Assembly: GCF_009389715.1 (NCBI RefSeq)
Contig: NC_052407.1
Location: 3,351,154 to 3,415,153 of the forward strand
Reading direction: 5' to 3'
Origin: Phoenix dactylifera
Lineage: Eukaryota > Streptophyta > Magnoliopsida > Arecales > Arecaceae
Length of the DNA: 64,000 nt
Shown: positions 23,101 to 33,059 of the stretch, one piece after another
Position numbering within the stretch: the first letter of the stretch is position 1
Layout of the letters: each line of letters begins with the position of its first letter
Position numbers and translations under genes: made by a program
The notes under the pieces: generated by a model
What the model saw: only the letters and a program-made list of their open reading frames with translations
Told to the model about the DNA's origin: nothing
The model's database searches: none

Positions 23101-25301
23101 GTTAAGAATGCTTTTCTGCATGGTGATCTCAAGGAGGAGATTTTTATGACACCTCCACTAGGTTTATTCACTACACCATCTTCTAATGTGTGCAAGCTGA
23201 AGCGCTCTCTCTATGGCTTGAAGCAGGCACCTTGTGCTTGGTTTGATGAGTTTCGCTCCTCATTACTTGGTTTTTCCTTTGTCCAAAGTCAATATGACTC
23301 TTCCTTATTTCTCCGCAAGACTGAGAATGAAATTGTTCCCCTTCTGGTTTATGTTGATGATATAGTTATTACAGAAACAGATTCTGTGTTGATTCAGCAG
23401 CTTCAACAACACCTACAGGCTTCATTTCATATGAAGGATCTTGGTTCTCTTCAATATTTTTTGGGCCTTGAGTTGAAGTCTGGACCTGCGGGTACTTTCT
23501 TGCACCAACATAAGTATACACAAGATTTGATTGCTTTGGCTGGACTTCAAGATGCTTCTTCTGTTGACACACCTTTGGAGGTGAATGTAAAGTATCATCG
23601 TGAGGAGGGCAAGCTTCTTTCTGATCCCTCACCGTACCGACAGTTGGTTGGAAGTCTGAACTATTTGACCATAACTCGGCTTCATATTTCCTTCGTTGTT
23701 CAGCAAGTTAGTCAGTTTATGCAGACTCCTCGACACCTTCATTTGGCTGCCGTCTGCCGTATCATTCACTATCTGAGAAGCACTCCAGATCGTGGCTTAT
23801 TCTTTCCTGCTGGTTCACCTATTCAGTTGAGGGCATACAGTGATGCTGATTGGGCTGGCTGTCCAGATACGCGTCGCTCAGTTACGGGCTGGTGTATGTT
23901 TCTTGGCAATGCACTCATTTCACGGAAGAATAAGAAACAGGACCGTGTTTCTAAGTCTTCAACGGAGTCTGAGTATTGAACCATGTCCCCTGCATGTTCT
24001 GAGATTATTTGGCTTCGTGGATTGTTGGCTGAGCTTGGGTTCCCTCAACTTGAGCCCACTTCTCTTCATGCAGATAACACTAGTGCAATTCAGATTGCAG
24101 CTAATCCTGTCTTTCATGAGCGCACCAAGCATATTGAGGTGGATTGTCACTCTATTCGTGAGGCTTATGATCGACGTGTTATCACTCTTCCTCATATCAC
24201 CACGGATTTTCAGATTGCTGATGTGTTTACCAAGGCTATGACTCGTCCACACCATAAGTTTCTAGTTGGCAAATTGATGCTTCTTGATCACCCAGCATCA
24301 ATTTGAGGGGGGATGTTAATAGGATCTGCAGGATCCTATTTACATATGGTTTCCATAGCAAATCTAATTACCTTTATTTCCACAATCTACTCATTTTCTT
24401 TGTTATTTCTATTAACTATGTATAGCTTAGTCTTCCTAATTTAGCTAGCAGAACTAATTGGCAGATTTATTGTGTATAGCTATCTATAGCTAGTTGCCAT
24501 GTATTATAGCTAATTTCCTTGTAATGTACAGCTGTCTATAGCTAACTTCTCTGCACGGTTTTTCTATTTAATGAGATTCTCACAAAGATGAGAGATTATT
24601 CAGTCAATTTGACATACCTGAGATCCAGAACCTATACATGGATCAGCCCCACGTAACAAATCCACAAGTTGTGTGTACAATTGTTCTTTAGGAGCTGGTG
24701 CTGGTGTTGGTGCATCATAATAAGAAAATTCGACAACATCCACATCACACCATATACCCCCTGGACCCTGCTCAGAAAACAAGAGGGATAGCTGATGATG
24801 CAATTGAAATACAGAATACCTTTAATTAAACAATCATCATAACAGATATAACAGAAAATGCAGAATATCTCCTACCTCAAGGGCTCTTGGCAAACACTGG
24901 ATGTGACTGAGCCACTGCCTGTGAACTTTTCGAGCAACAAAAACAAGAATAGCTGGTATGTCAGTCAGTGCTCCGTTCCTAATTCGAAATCCTACTGCTG
25001 TGCCAAGACTACAACGGCATAAAATCTTGCTATGGCATGCTCTTATAGTCATTAAGTCAAGCAATGTTGCGGCTTGCTTCCCAGTTGGCAACCTGTCAAT
25101 ATTTCCAGGCAAAACTGCCTTCTGGAGGTTTCTGAAGTAATTTGCTCGATCTTCAGCAGCACCATGCAGTTGGGTCGATGTCGGCCACGAAAAATATGCA
25201 GCATTGCTTTCAGAGTGCTGACTGCCTGATGCATAAGGTTGGAGAGATGGATAAGGCAGATTGGGATAGCTTCCTATATTTCTCTCCATATATCCCCACA
25301 T
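14151..25301 (-). CDS. NAL1: NARROW LEAF1-type trypsin-fold protease
   Basis: Five coding exons: 25301-24876, 24767-24618, 15998-15758, 15164-14664 and 14542-14151, all GT-AG and in phase, giving 569 aa (rice NAL1 is 582). The ATG at 25301 follows an in-frame TGA and lies 11 bases inside its exon. Family blocks are clear: ESNAAYFSWPTS, TDIPAILVFVARKVHRQWL, IGSGSQVASQ, NPGETFVQVDGAFIPF, VGRSSGLTAGTIMAYALEHN, FDLEGDSGSLIIL, PENWTSGVDLGRLLDLLELD, and the C-terminal LHLGDREPKRKRSD, probably a nuclear signal. By alignment with rice NAL1 the triad is H222, D279 and S373. Residue 221, beside the catalytic His, is Trp. NAL1 proteins govern leaf width, vein number and panicle size in rice. Intron 2 (24617-15999) contains an antisense Copia element. 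Family assignment is firm; orthology versus a paralogue is less certain. Confidence 0.93.
16550..17000 (+). promoter_or_regulatory. LTR-like promoter fragment with TATA box
   Basis: TATAAATAGG at 16609 is followed by sequence typical of plant LTR R/U5 or leader regions: pyrimidine-rich TTTCTTTCATTCTTTC runs, then GCCTACCTAGCGATCG, then TTGAGGACAAGATTGCC. No paired LTR, primer-binding site or coding region is visible, so this is only a probable truncated LTR inside intron 2 of the NAL1-type gene. Confidence 0.35.
17316..17412 (+). repeat. CT-rich low-complexity tract
   Basis: Runs of CTCC and CTCT with few interruptions, within intron 2 of the NAL1-type gene. On the gene's own (minus) strand this is a GA/GGAG-rich tract. 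Confidence 0.7.
17413..19763. other. Intron sequence with low-complexity patches
   Basis: Contains a GGTGGYRATG-type simple-repeat region at about 18095-18310 that produces a spurious Pro/His/Ser-rich reading frame. A very AT-rich stretch follows at 19020-19300. No gene. Confidence 0.55.
19764..19768 (+). other. Target-site duplication TACCT, left copy
   Basis: TACCT directly precedes the Copia 5' LTR and recurs directly after the 3' LTR at 24615-24619. On the minus strand it reads AGGTA, the splice donor of NAL1-type exon 2. Confidence 0.93.
19769..20060 (+). repeat. Copia 5' LTR
   Basis: 292 bp, TG...CA ends. It lacks an 8-bp segment (ATATGGTT) that the 3' LTR carries after CTATTTAC. Confidence 0.95.
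20061..20072 (+). other. Copia primer-binding site
   Basis: TGGTATCAGAGC, complementary to the 3' end of initiator Met-tRNA, directly adjoining the 5' LTR. Confidence 0.93.
20274..24306 (+). pseudogene. Copia gag-pol polyprotein, broken
   Basis: Starts at the ATG of MSTEAFCVRF (20274). A gag domain (KEMWDYLKRIY) runs to about 20830, where a frameshift moves the frame. Then follow the zinc knuckle CYCCKEFGHIARNC (20960-21001), protease VDSGASNHM (near 21272-21300), integrase HHCC zone (VWHKRLGHP, CTACKLGKS) and core (IHSDVWG, GEYMS), RT with YVDD at about 23350, and RNase H with DADWAGCPDTRRS and TKHIEVDCH. In-frame stops lie at 21529, 22126, 22216, 22846 and 23977. Four replace apparent CAA or CGA codons and one an apparent TGG, consistent with cytosine deamination. 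The element can move only in trans. Confidence 0.93.
24303..24313 (+). other. Copia polypurine tract
   Basis: TTGAGGGGGGA directly precedes the 3' LTR; the plus-strand primer site in retrotransposon replication. Confidence 0.85.
24314..24614 (+). repeat. Copia 3' LTR
   Basis: 301 bp, same ends as the 5' LTR and about 99% identical outside indels. Its last bases (TTTGACA), read on the minus strand, supply TGT to the NAL1-type splice donor, which becomes AG|GTATGT. Confidence 0.95.
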
Positions 25302-25312
25302 GCCTCAAGGAC

Positions 25313-26986
25313 CTGTCATGCTTCTGATTAATGAGGCGTAATACTTAAATTAAACTATATTTAAAATTCTTCAAGGTGCGGTATACATGTTTGAGAAAGT
25401 GAAGTATGTACATTTCACAAACCACCAGTATATTTATCATCAACTTTTTCTTTGGAAGAGGGGTGTGGTCACAAGGCTAAAATATAGTTTGCATCTTCAA
25501 GGATAACAATTACAGTAGAAGAAAAGACTAAGGTTCACCATCACAGTACCGGACCTTATACCAGTATCATCCTATTACAGTATCGGTACACAGTACGGTA
25601 TGAGACAGCGAAGTATATCAAGTGTCGGTACGATATGAGACTGCATACTAGTTTGATACCGATATGGTACAGTATGCCTGGTATGGCACGGTACCGACCA
25701 GAGCGGCAAACCTTGAAAAAGACAAATTAGAACTATTTATATCTCAATTCTAGCTGAGAATAAGCAGAACATGTAAACTATAATTGGGGCCCATTAGAAA
25801 AAGTTGAAATGTAGAGCAAGCATTGTTAATCAAAATGCCACTGAATTGGCTTTCATAACATGGCACAGCAGAACTTGAAAAACTGAAGTGATTAGACAAA
25901 GTGAAAAACAGAAGTGCCATGATCTAGACATCAAAAAGAATATCACAGTTTAGATTTCAAAGTTCTTGGACATGAGGAGGAAAAGATATAAATCACATTT
26001 AACATTTCCATTCTTGTGATACTGAAATTTCTTTTTTTTTTATAAAAAAAGTCAGCCTTGCTATAGGTAAGAAGAAAATTAGAACTGATATTCCCAGAGG
26101 AGGGACCCATGTTGGTAGCCAAAGTTGAAGCTACCCGTTGCTAATATGTGGAAAAATATACTGCCCATGTTGCCATTCACTCTTTGATGAGAGATCTCAG
26201 AACCAGCAATAACAACAAAAAATGAAAATAGAAACTGCTTGCAGGCACTAGCATGTTACTTAACATAGGTTTGGAAATGAAAATAAATCTGCAAAGACAA
26301 CAACAAGAGGGGCACATATGCAACAAAGTAATCTTGCTTCATGAAATGTAAAAGAAAACTAGCGCGAGTTTAAACATAACAGGGGGAAAATGGAAAATTG
26401 CATTGTTAGAAATATAAAACAAAATCGGGAACAAAAATATATTTTTGAGATCGGTGTGAAACACTACAAGCATTTTCCAATTACAAAGAAGAGAAATTAG
26501 CTAACGAAGAATTCAGTCAAATTTCTACAGGATATTAGCAGTAAACGCTGAATGAAACACTTGCCACATTTTCTTACTTCTGCACCATTGGCTAAAAAAA
26601 ATGTCATGAGGACCAGCAGAAAATAAGTTTCCGAGATGTATGAAGAACATAACACACTAATTGCACCATAAATTGAAATGGAAAGAAGGAAAAATCTAAA
26701 TAAGAGAATATAAGTAAATTGATCCCGGTTGTTCAATCATTTGATAACCAGAGTCATTCTTTGATAAATGCTTTTTTCTGTCGTTTAAGGTGGAAAAGCA
26801 TGGTTGAAGTGAAAGATTGCCATGCTTCATATGCTATTGAAGGTGGGATACGAGCCCATGCTCACTCAGACCAGATTACCTTCAAGTGACATATAATGAA
26901 ACGTTACAGGAGATAAAATCAAAAACCACATCGAAGCATGATTAGCCCTGAATCCATATCTCAACTTTCAATCACAGAAGTCGATG
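25313..26986. other. Part of the probable 5' UTR intron of the NAL1-type gene
   Basis: The acceptor (CATGACAG) ends at 25313 on the minus strand. The stretch is AT-rich and contains one GGTACCG-type repeat (25540-25710). No coding exon was recognised. Confidence 0.55.
25540..25710. repeat. GGTACCG-rich dispersed repeat, copy 1
   Basis: Dense in variants of GTACCGG, GGTACGGTAT and CGGTACCGACC on both strands, e.g. CAGTACCGGACC near the left end and GGCACGGTACCGACC near the right. The same word family recurs at 51070-51180, 53085-53300 and 55285-55390, so it is a dispersed repeat and not random composition. No coding or terminal structure identified. Confidence 0.55.
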
Positions 26987-28436
26987 ATTACTGTAATGTC
27001 CGGGCCCACAACCTACTAGGCCCAATAAGAAATAGGCCCAGTTAAGGGTTTGGGCCCAAATTTCACTGTGGGCAGTATTATTATAATGGTTATTATAATG
27101 GTTTAAAAAAAAAAAACGAAGGGATAAGACCGACAGGGAAGGGTTACCTCACCCCCTGCTGGCAGCCGATGCCGGCGCGCCGGAGACAGGGGGGGCGGCG
27201 GCCAGTCCCGGAGCAGGAAGGAATGGAGAGGATGGGACCTCTCAGAGGGGGGGTCTCATCCTCTAAACAAATTATTTAAGCCTCTGCCGGCAACCCCAAG
27301 TGACAGACCCCCTAGAATACTGAACGAGAGAGTGAGAGAGCCGAAGCCTTGGAGCCGAAGGCAAAGGAGCCCTGAAGCTCCAAGAGGAAGGAGGGACTAC
27401 CAGGGGAGGTACTGCCCGACTGCAACCGGCCAAGGTAAGGAGCATTAGGGTAAGAGTTTAACAGGGGTAAAGAAATTCCACTGTGGGGTGCTCTTCCCCT
27501 CTGTGTCAACAGTGAAACAGAGGGGAGGAAACCGACACAGGGGAGGGGAAAAAGGCCTACAGTCCACTGGTCAGGCCGGACTCAAAGGTCGTGCGCCCGA
27601 CGACCACCCGGGCCGAACCCAGCCGGGCTCGGCCTGCGGATGAATCGGACACCGCGGCCTCGGCCGCCGGTACCCTGGAGTTCGGGGGGCAACCCGGGCC
27701 GCCAGATTTGGCCGGGACGACAACAGAGGCGGCCACAGGGCCGCCAGCCCCGGCCGGACCACCACCTCTTCTCCGGCAAGGGGTGGTGGTTCCGGAGGGA
27801 AGGACCGAAAAAAAAAAGGAAAATGAACTCACCGGATCTTGAGGCTTCATCCCCTCCGGCCATATCTGGCCGTGGACGGAACGGGTGGAGGCCCTCGGTT
27901 AAAGCCGGATTCCGACCCATCTCCGAATCCTTCCCCTCTCCGGCATCACTTCGGAGGGAGGAAGGGCTTCCCTTCCGCCGGTGCACCGGGGGGAAACCCC
28001 CACGTCGATCGGTGGATCGGGGGGAGCCTCGCCTCCCCGGCCGCCTGCAAGAGAAGAAAAGGGAAAAGGAGAGAGGGAAAGAAGGAAGAAAGACCGAGGC
28101 CGGAGGGAGCCGAGGGCTCGACCGGAGAGTAGGGTCTCGGCAGGGTCAACAAAGAAAGAAGGAAAGAGGGAGAGAGAGAGAGGGAAAGAGAGGGAGTGAC
28201 CGAGAGGGGAAGGCCACAGATCTGGCCGAAGGAGAAGAAGGGGAGCCGGAGGAGAGGGCCGGAAGCATGGGCTTCGGTGGGAGGTTGAAGGAGAGAACGA
28301 GAGAGAGAGGAGGAAACGGAGGAGAGAGGGGAGGAAGGTAGGTGAAGAGGCGGAAGCCTCTAGAAGGGGGGAGAAAGAAAACATGGTAACGGGTTTGCGG
28401 GTCGGATCTGAACCTGCAACCCGTTAAGCTTAAATA

Positions 28437-28480
28437 AATATATATATATATATGTATATATGTGTGTATATATATATATA
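28437..28480 (+). repeat. TA/TG microsatellite
   Basis: Alternating TA with a short TGTGTG interruption, inside the solo LTR just after its GC-rich half. Confidence 0.9.
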
Positions 28481-29096
28481 ATTAGAATGGGTTAGGTGAA
28501 CCCAATAAAACCAGACCCAGTCTATTTGGATGAACCCGGATGAGGGATGGGCTAAATTTCAGGTAGAAAAGGGGATAACATATTATTATTATGACATGAT
28601 TGTAGGTGACTTAGGACTCGTCACCAGGACGCGGGAGACCTAGGAAAAAGGCAAATTACTGTAAGTAACTTGTTTTAATCTTGTTGTGAATCATGTATGT
28701 AAGTAGCCTGCCCTAATCTTTATGGATCATACATGAAATTTAACATGTTATGCATGTACTGTAGGCTAAGAACGATATGTGTATCTGACATGCTCTAGTT
28801 ACACAAGATATGATGATATATGCTTTATATTCCGTTATGCCTACAAAATACTGGGATTACATTACATGCTAAGATATGAGTTATGAAATATGAACATGGG
28901 TGGTACATGTCAGTCACATAATTCATAGTTGTGCACATATTATGTTTTCATAGCTCTTGTGATACATGCAAAATGAATTGAATTCCATATTATGATTTTT
29001 ATTAGCATGAGTGTAAAGAATGATAATGATTTGCTCTAGCGGCATATTGCTTGTAAAGGGGTACCTAAGAACTCCTATTGCTACGGGCCGAATGCA

Positions 29097-29364
29097 ACTG
29101 AGCCGGCCTTGCCAGTGGCCGATAATGACTGAGCCAGCCCCGCCAGTGGCCGACTAATAACTGAGCAGGCCCCGCCAGTGACCAATAATGAATTCGCCAT
29201 AGCATCTATGAGGTACTACCTATACGAAGCATTATTTATGAACTCTTAAGAGCTACTGACCCAATGTAACTGAGCCGGCCTTGCCAGTGGCCGAGAATGA
29301 CTGAGCCAACCCCGCCAGTGGCCGCCTAATAACTGAGCCGGTCTCGCCAGTGGCCAAGAATGAC
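29097..29364 (+). repeat. Two blocks of about 33-36 bp repeats within the solo LTR
   Basis: The unit, ACTGAGCCGGCCTTGCCAGT plus GGCCGATAATG, occurs three times at 29097-29195 and three times at 29269-29364. Each block ends in a shorter AATTCGC or ACTTCGC variant. The blocks and their surroundings (CTACGGGCC... and CTACTGACCC...) also look like a higher-order duplication of about 170 bp. Confidence 0.85.
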
Positions 29365-30303
29365 TTCGCAGTAGCATTTAAGAGCACGACCACGGCATGC
29401 CGGTGGCACGATTTTTCCTACATGTGCATATTACATGATTTCTTGACATTGTAGGATACTGTTTTATTTACTCAGCATGGATATTTTATTATGATGATTG
29501 ATTTAGTAGCATACATGTCAGCTTCTCAAACCCTGATAAGCATGGTTAGCATTTTTAGTCGATTCGACAAGATTATGCAGGATTACTTACTGAGCCGTGT
29601 AGCTCACGCCTGTTCATTTACGTTTTTTTTTTTTTTAGATCACCACCAGTGACAGCTGTCAGAAGCATTTTTCTTTTGCAACAGGGCTTCTTTATTTTTG
29701 GGGATGATATAAATAAACTTTTGTGTATATAAACTATGTAGAAGCTCTGTACTTTATATGAACCAGTGGGTTGTAATACCTTCTTTTGATATCTACAAGT
29801 TACACTGCTTTTGACTACCTGTTGACCATGTACGAGGCTGCGTGCTATTGTGGGCGGTAGTCGGCAATAGCACGGCCGTGTCACGGAGCCAGATCCGGGG
29901 CGTGACAATTACAATAAGTGAATCCATATCACAAGTTTCAATCACAGTTTTCGATGATTACGTAACAAAGAACTGCTGCAGCCAAGGAAACCCGCAACAA
30001 AGTAATGGTTCCAGATAGAGAACAATGAAGAAATAAAATATTCAGAAAATAGATATAGAATACTTAGTATAAAGAGTTAAGTAACAGGCTCTTACCAAAA
30101 CAGAAAAGAAGAAGAAAAGAAAAGAGAGTCGAGTAACAGGGGATAAAGAGGACAAGAACATGCTTAAGAAAAAAACAACAAACGTCATTATTTTTTCTCT
30201 CCTATCTTAGACTGGAACTGGGAATCCATGTTTGCAAATAACTTCAGCAAAAACAGGGGAAAAACAAGACATGGATCTCTGTAAGAAAAGAGTCAGAACA
30301 TAC

Positions 30304-30540
30304 CAGAGGCTCCCAGAAACCAACACTCTGAGAGTGAACAGAAGAGATTGCCTTGCTATGGCTCGGAGGTATATGGTGAGCGAGGATAAAAGAGATAGAA
30401 TCTTTTGAAGGAGGAGGAGAGGTGGCGGGCTCCCCTCCCACAAACAGTAGCTTTTTGAGCATGGTGGAGGATACCGGTTTGGTGGGATGGGGTTGGAATC
30501 GTACTGCTGAGTATCAGCACAGCAGCAGCCAGCTTGCAGG
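30304..30540 (-). promoter_or_regulatory. Probable first (5' UTR) exon of the NAL1-type gene
   Basis: On the minus strand this is a CT-rich leader-like sequence ending in GGGAGCCTCTG followed by GTATGTTCTG, a good plant splice donor (GT at 30303). The matching acceptor would be at 25313, eleven bases upstream of the start codon. The 5-kb intron between them contains the solo LTR. Inferred from position and splice signals only. Confidence 0.45.
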
Positions 30541-31200
30541 GGCTTGCGGCACGGGGTGAAAAAGCTGGAGTTTCTTTTGCTAATTGAAAAAAAAAAAGTG
30601 GTGCATTTGAGGTGGACAAGTGGAAGGAAATCACTGACCAGAAAATTATTTCTTGTTTCGAAGGCAATAAATGTAGATTTACATTTTTTATTTAAATTTT
30701 TTCTATCCCTTTTAAAATTAAATATTTTTTAATTTGAAATAATTTGAATAAAGGGTTAGAAATATTCATAAAAATTTTTGTAAAGGTTTAATTCATAAAT
30801 AAGAACCGGCAGTTCAAAGAGAAGTTGAAAAAAAAAATATATAAGCAAATTTAATCTTTTCTATGATCCAGTTTCAATGTTTTTTTCAAATCGGAACTGA
30901 TAGCTAGATTTTTTTACAAATTATTTTTTTTTATTTTTTACTATCTTGTTCAATAAACTAGTTGTAATATAATTTCTGTAAATCTTCCACCTTCTTTTTT
31001 GTAATTTTTTTTTGTAATCTCCAATGGCTACTTCTGCCTCCCTTCCATTGAAAAAAAAAATATCACTGATAAGAAAATTATTTTCTGAAGGGAAAACACT
31101 GTCACTGAGCGTGGGGATACGTCAAGATCCATTGGACAGGGGGACCTCTGGCAGGTAGCAGGATGGAGGTAAGAAAAAGAGAAGAAACTTTTTGCACTTG

Positions 31201-31249
<49 letters not shown>

Positions 31250-31582
31250 TTCACCTCCTCAATTTAAGTTTTTTGAGGTAGATGGCCATTTTAACATGGC
31301 CCTATATATAAAGAGAAGTATAAAAAATATCAAATATATAAATAAATTTATCTTATCCTATTAGTTTAAGTTTTATGTAAAAAAAAATTTTTGTTGGTCG
31401 ATTTGGAGCAATTTGAGATGCACTTCATTTTCCGGTCAAAATGACGCTCCTTTTCATTGTTTATTTGTTTCTGCCCATTTTTCTATTTTTTATATTTTTT
31501 GCAAATTACTTTTTTAAAAAGGTTCTTCTATTAGCATCTCAAACTCACATTTCTTTAAATTTACATACCCATCCATAACATT
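30541..31582. other. AT-rich intergenic region with a TA microsatellite
   Basis: Poly-T/poly-A-rich sequence with a (TA)n run at 31205-31246. Should include the NAL1-type promoter (leftward), but no clear TATA box position can be fixed. No other gene. Confidence 0.55.
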
Positions 31583-31587
31583 ATAAG
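31583..31587 (+). other. Target-site duplication ATAAG, left copy
   Basis: ATAAG borders the TRIM array on the left and again on the right at 32674-32678. Confidence 0.88.
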
Positions 31588-32673
31588 TGTCACGCCCCTG
31601 CCTGCGCAGGACACTTGAGGCAGCCAATGCCCATGTGGGGGCCACGTGAGGGAGGAACACGGGGCTCCCCTGCTAGATATTGTTTGATTTCAGGGCCCGC
31701 ACGCAGCGCTCAGACCCCTTCCCGTTTTTATTTTCCACTCAAAATGTGTCTGCAGGATTTAGAGACACCCGCCTCATATGCCCAGGCTATGGAGCGAGTC
31801 TTTCCGATGTGGGACTATTGGACCTCACATCCTTTCCACCATTGGACAAGAGCCGTCCTCGACTCTGATACCAAATGTCACGCCCCTGCCTGCGCGGGGC
31901 ACGTGAGGCACATAGTGCCCACATGGGGGCAACATAGAGGGAACACGGGGCTCCCCTGCCAGATATTGTCCGGTTCTGGAGCCCACACGCGCCGCTTAGT
32001 ATCCTTCCCGATTTTGTTTTCCACCCAAAATGCATCCGCAGGACTTGGAGACACCCGCCTCATATGCCCAAGCTCTAAAATGAGTCTTTCCGATGTGGGA
32101 CTATTGGGCCTCACACCAAAATGTCACGCCCCCGCCTGCGCGGGACACGTGAGGCACCCAGTGCCCATGTGGGGGCCACATGAGGGAAGAACATGGGGCT
32201 CCTCTGCCAGATATTGTCCGGTTCCGGAGCCCGCACGCGCGCCACACGCACCGCTCAGACCCCCTCCGGTTTTGTTTTCTACCCAAAACACATCTGTAGA
32301 ATTTGGAGACACCCGCCTCATATGCCCAAGCTCTGGAACGAATTTTTCCGATGGGGGACTATTAGGCCTCACACCTTTCCTACAATCGGACAAGAGCAGT
32401 CCTCGGCTCTGATACCAAATGTCGCGCCCCCGACTGTGCGGGGCACGTGAGGCAAATAGTGCCCACGTGCAGGCCACATGAGGGGAGAACATGAAGCTCC
32501 CCTGCCAGATATTGTCCGATTCCGGAGCCCGCACGTACGCACACGCACCGCTCAAACCCCTCTCTAGTTTTATTTCTCATCCAAAACGTGTCTCTGCAGG
32601 ATTTGGAGACACCCGCGTCGTATGCCCAGACTGTGGAACGAGTCTTTCCGATGTGGGACTATTGGGCCTCACA
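31588..32673 (-). mobile_element. Tandem TRIM array: four LTRs, three very short internal domains
   Basis: Four direct repeats, each beginning TGTCACGCCCC or TGTCGCGCCCC and ending GGGCCTCACA or a close variant: 31588-31829, 31876-32115, 32122-32373 and 32420-32673 (about 240-254 bp). The minus strand reads TGTGAGGCCC...GGGGCGTGACA with TG...CA ends, followed by TT and TGGTATCAGAG, the Met-tRNA primer-binding site. Two internal domains (31830-31875, 32374-32419) are only 46 bp and hold the primer-binding site plus a purine-rich stretch (GTAGGAAAGG); the third is reduced to CCAAAA. The whole array shares one 5-bp TSD, ATAAG. There is no coding capacity; the long open frame across it is a by-product of GC-rich repeats. 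Confidence 0.9.
31861..31873 (-). other. TRIM primer-binding site
   Basis: GACTCTGATACCA on the plus strand, complement TGGTATCAGAGTC, two bases from the LTR end. A second copy (GGCTCTGATACCA) lies at 32405-32417. Confidence 0.85.
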
Positions 32674-32678
32674 ATAAG

Positions 32679-33059
32679 TGCTACGGCTGGACTTGCATTC
32701 TTCTGCCTATGTATCTTAAATATGGTATGATTAAGATTTAATTAAATTATAAAATAATATAATATATATTTTAGACTGTACACATATAGAATATCAAAAT
32801 CTAGATACAAATTTAAGATCTCTTCCTCTCATTACCTTCTCATTCTACTCATAGTTTTCATCCTCCATCTCTCCGAAGTGCTCCCAAAAAAGAAATTTCA
32901 AATATTCATAATAAAAAGGGGGGCATACACTATGTGATGTTTGCTTCTAAAGATCAAAAACTTGAAATTTTGGAATTAGTTGTTGCGAAATTTCACAGTA
33001 ACCGTTTCATAAAGCTTTAGGTTTCAAAGAATGTTGAGAATTTTGCTAAAGGGATGAAG
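32679..33059. other. AT-rich spacer
   Basis: No gene or clear repeat recognised. Confidence 0.5.

Larger units (their letters stand above)
19769..24614 (+). mobile_element. Ty1/Copia LTR retrotransposon, structurally complete but coding-defective
   Basis: LTRs of 292 bp (19769-20060) and 301 bp (24314-24614) begin TGTTAATAGG and end AATTTGACA. They differ by three transitions, an 8-bp indel and a 1-bp indel, about 1% substitution, so the insertion is recent. The primer-binding site TGGTATCAGAGC abuts the 5' LTR at 20061. A polypurine tract (TTGAGGGGGGA) ends at 24313. The order of domains is gag, protease, integrase, reverse transcriptase, RNase H, which defines Copia. The 5-bp TSD is TACCT. 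It lies antisense within the NAL1-type gene. One frameshift and five in-frame stops disable the polyprotein. Confidence 0.96.
26992..29907 (+). mobile_element. Solo LTR of a large Gypsy-type retrotransposon
   Basis: A 2.9-kb block begins TGTAATGTCCGGGCCC and ends CCGGGGCGTGACA, flanked by the 5-bp TSD ATTAC (26987-26991 and 29908-29912). No primer-binding site, gag-pol or second LTR is present, so it is a solo LTR left by recombination between two LTRs. Long LTRs with an ACTGAGCCGTGTAGCTCAC box near the 3' end (29589-29608) are typical of Del/Tekay chromoviruses; that lineage call is from memory. The first 1.4 kb is GC- and CpG-rich and yields several overlapping long frames that are not genes. 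It sits in the NAL1-type 5' UTR intron, antisense to the gene. Confidence 0.82.

Noticed and set aside
27557-28384. Several long overlapping frames (up to 233 codons) on both strands
   Set aside because: All lie in the GC-rich half of the solo LTR, overlap each other in many frames and are made of Arg/Pro/Gly low-complexity sequence.
31615-32412. 265-codon plus-strand frame
   Set aside because: It spans LTR and internal boundaries of the TRIM array; repeated peptide blocks reflect the repeated LTRs.
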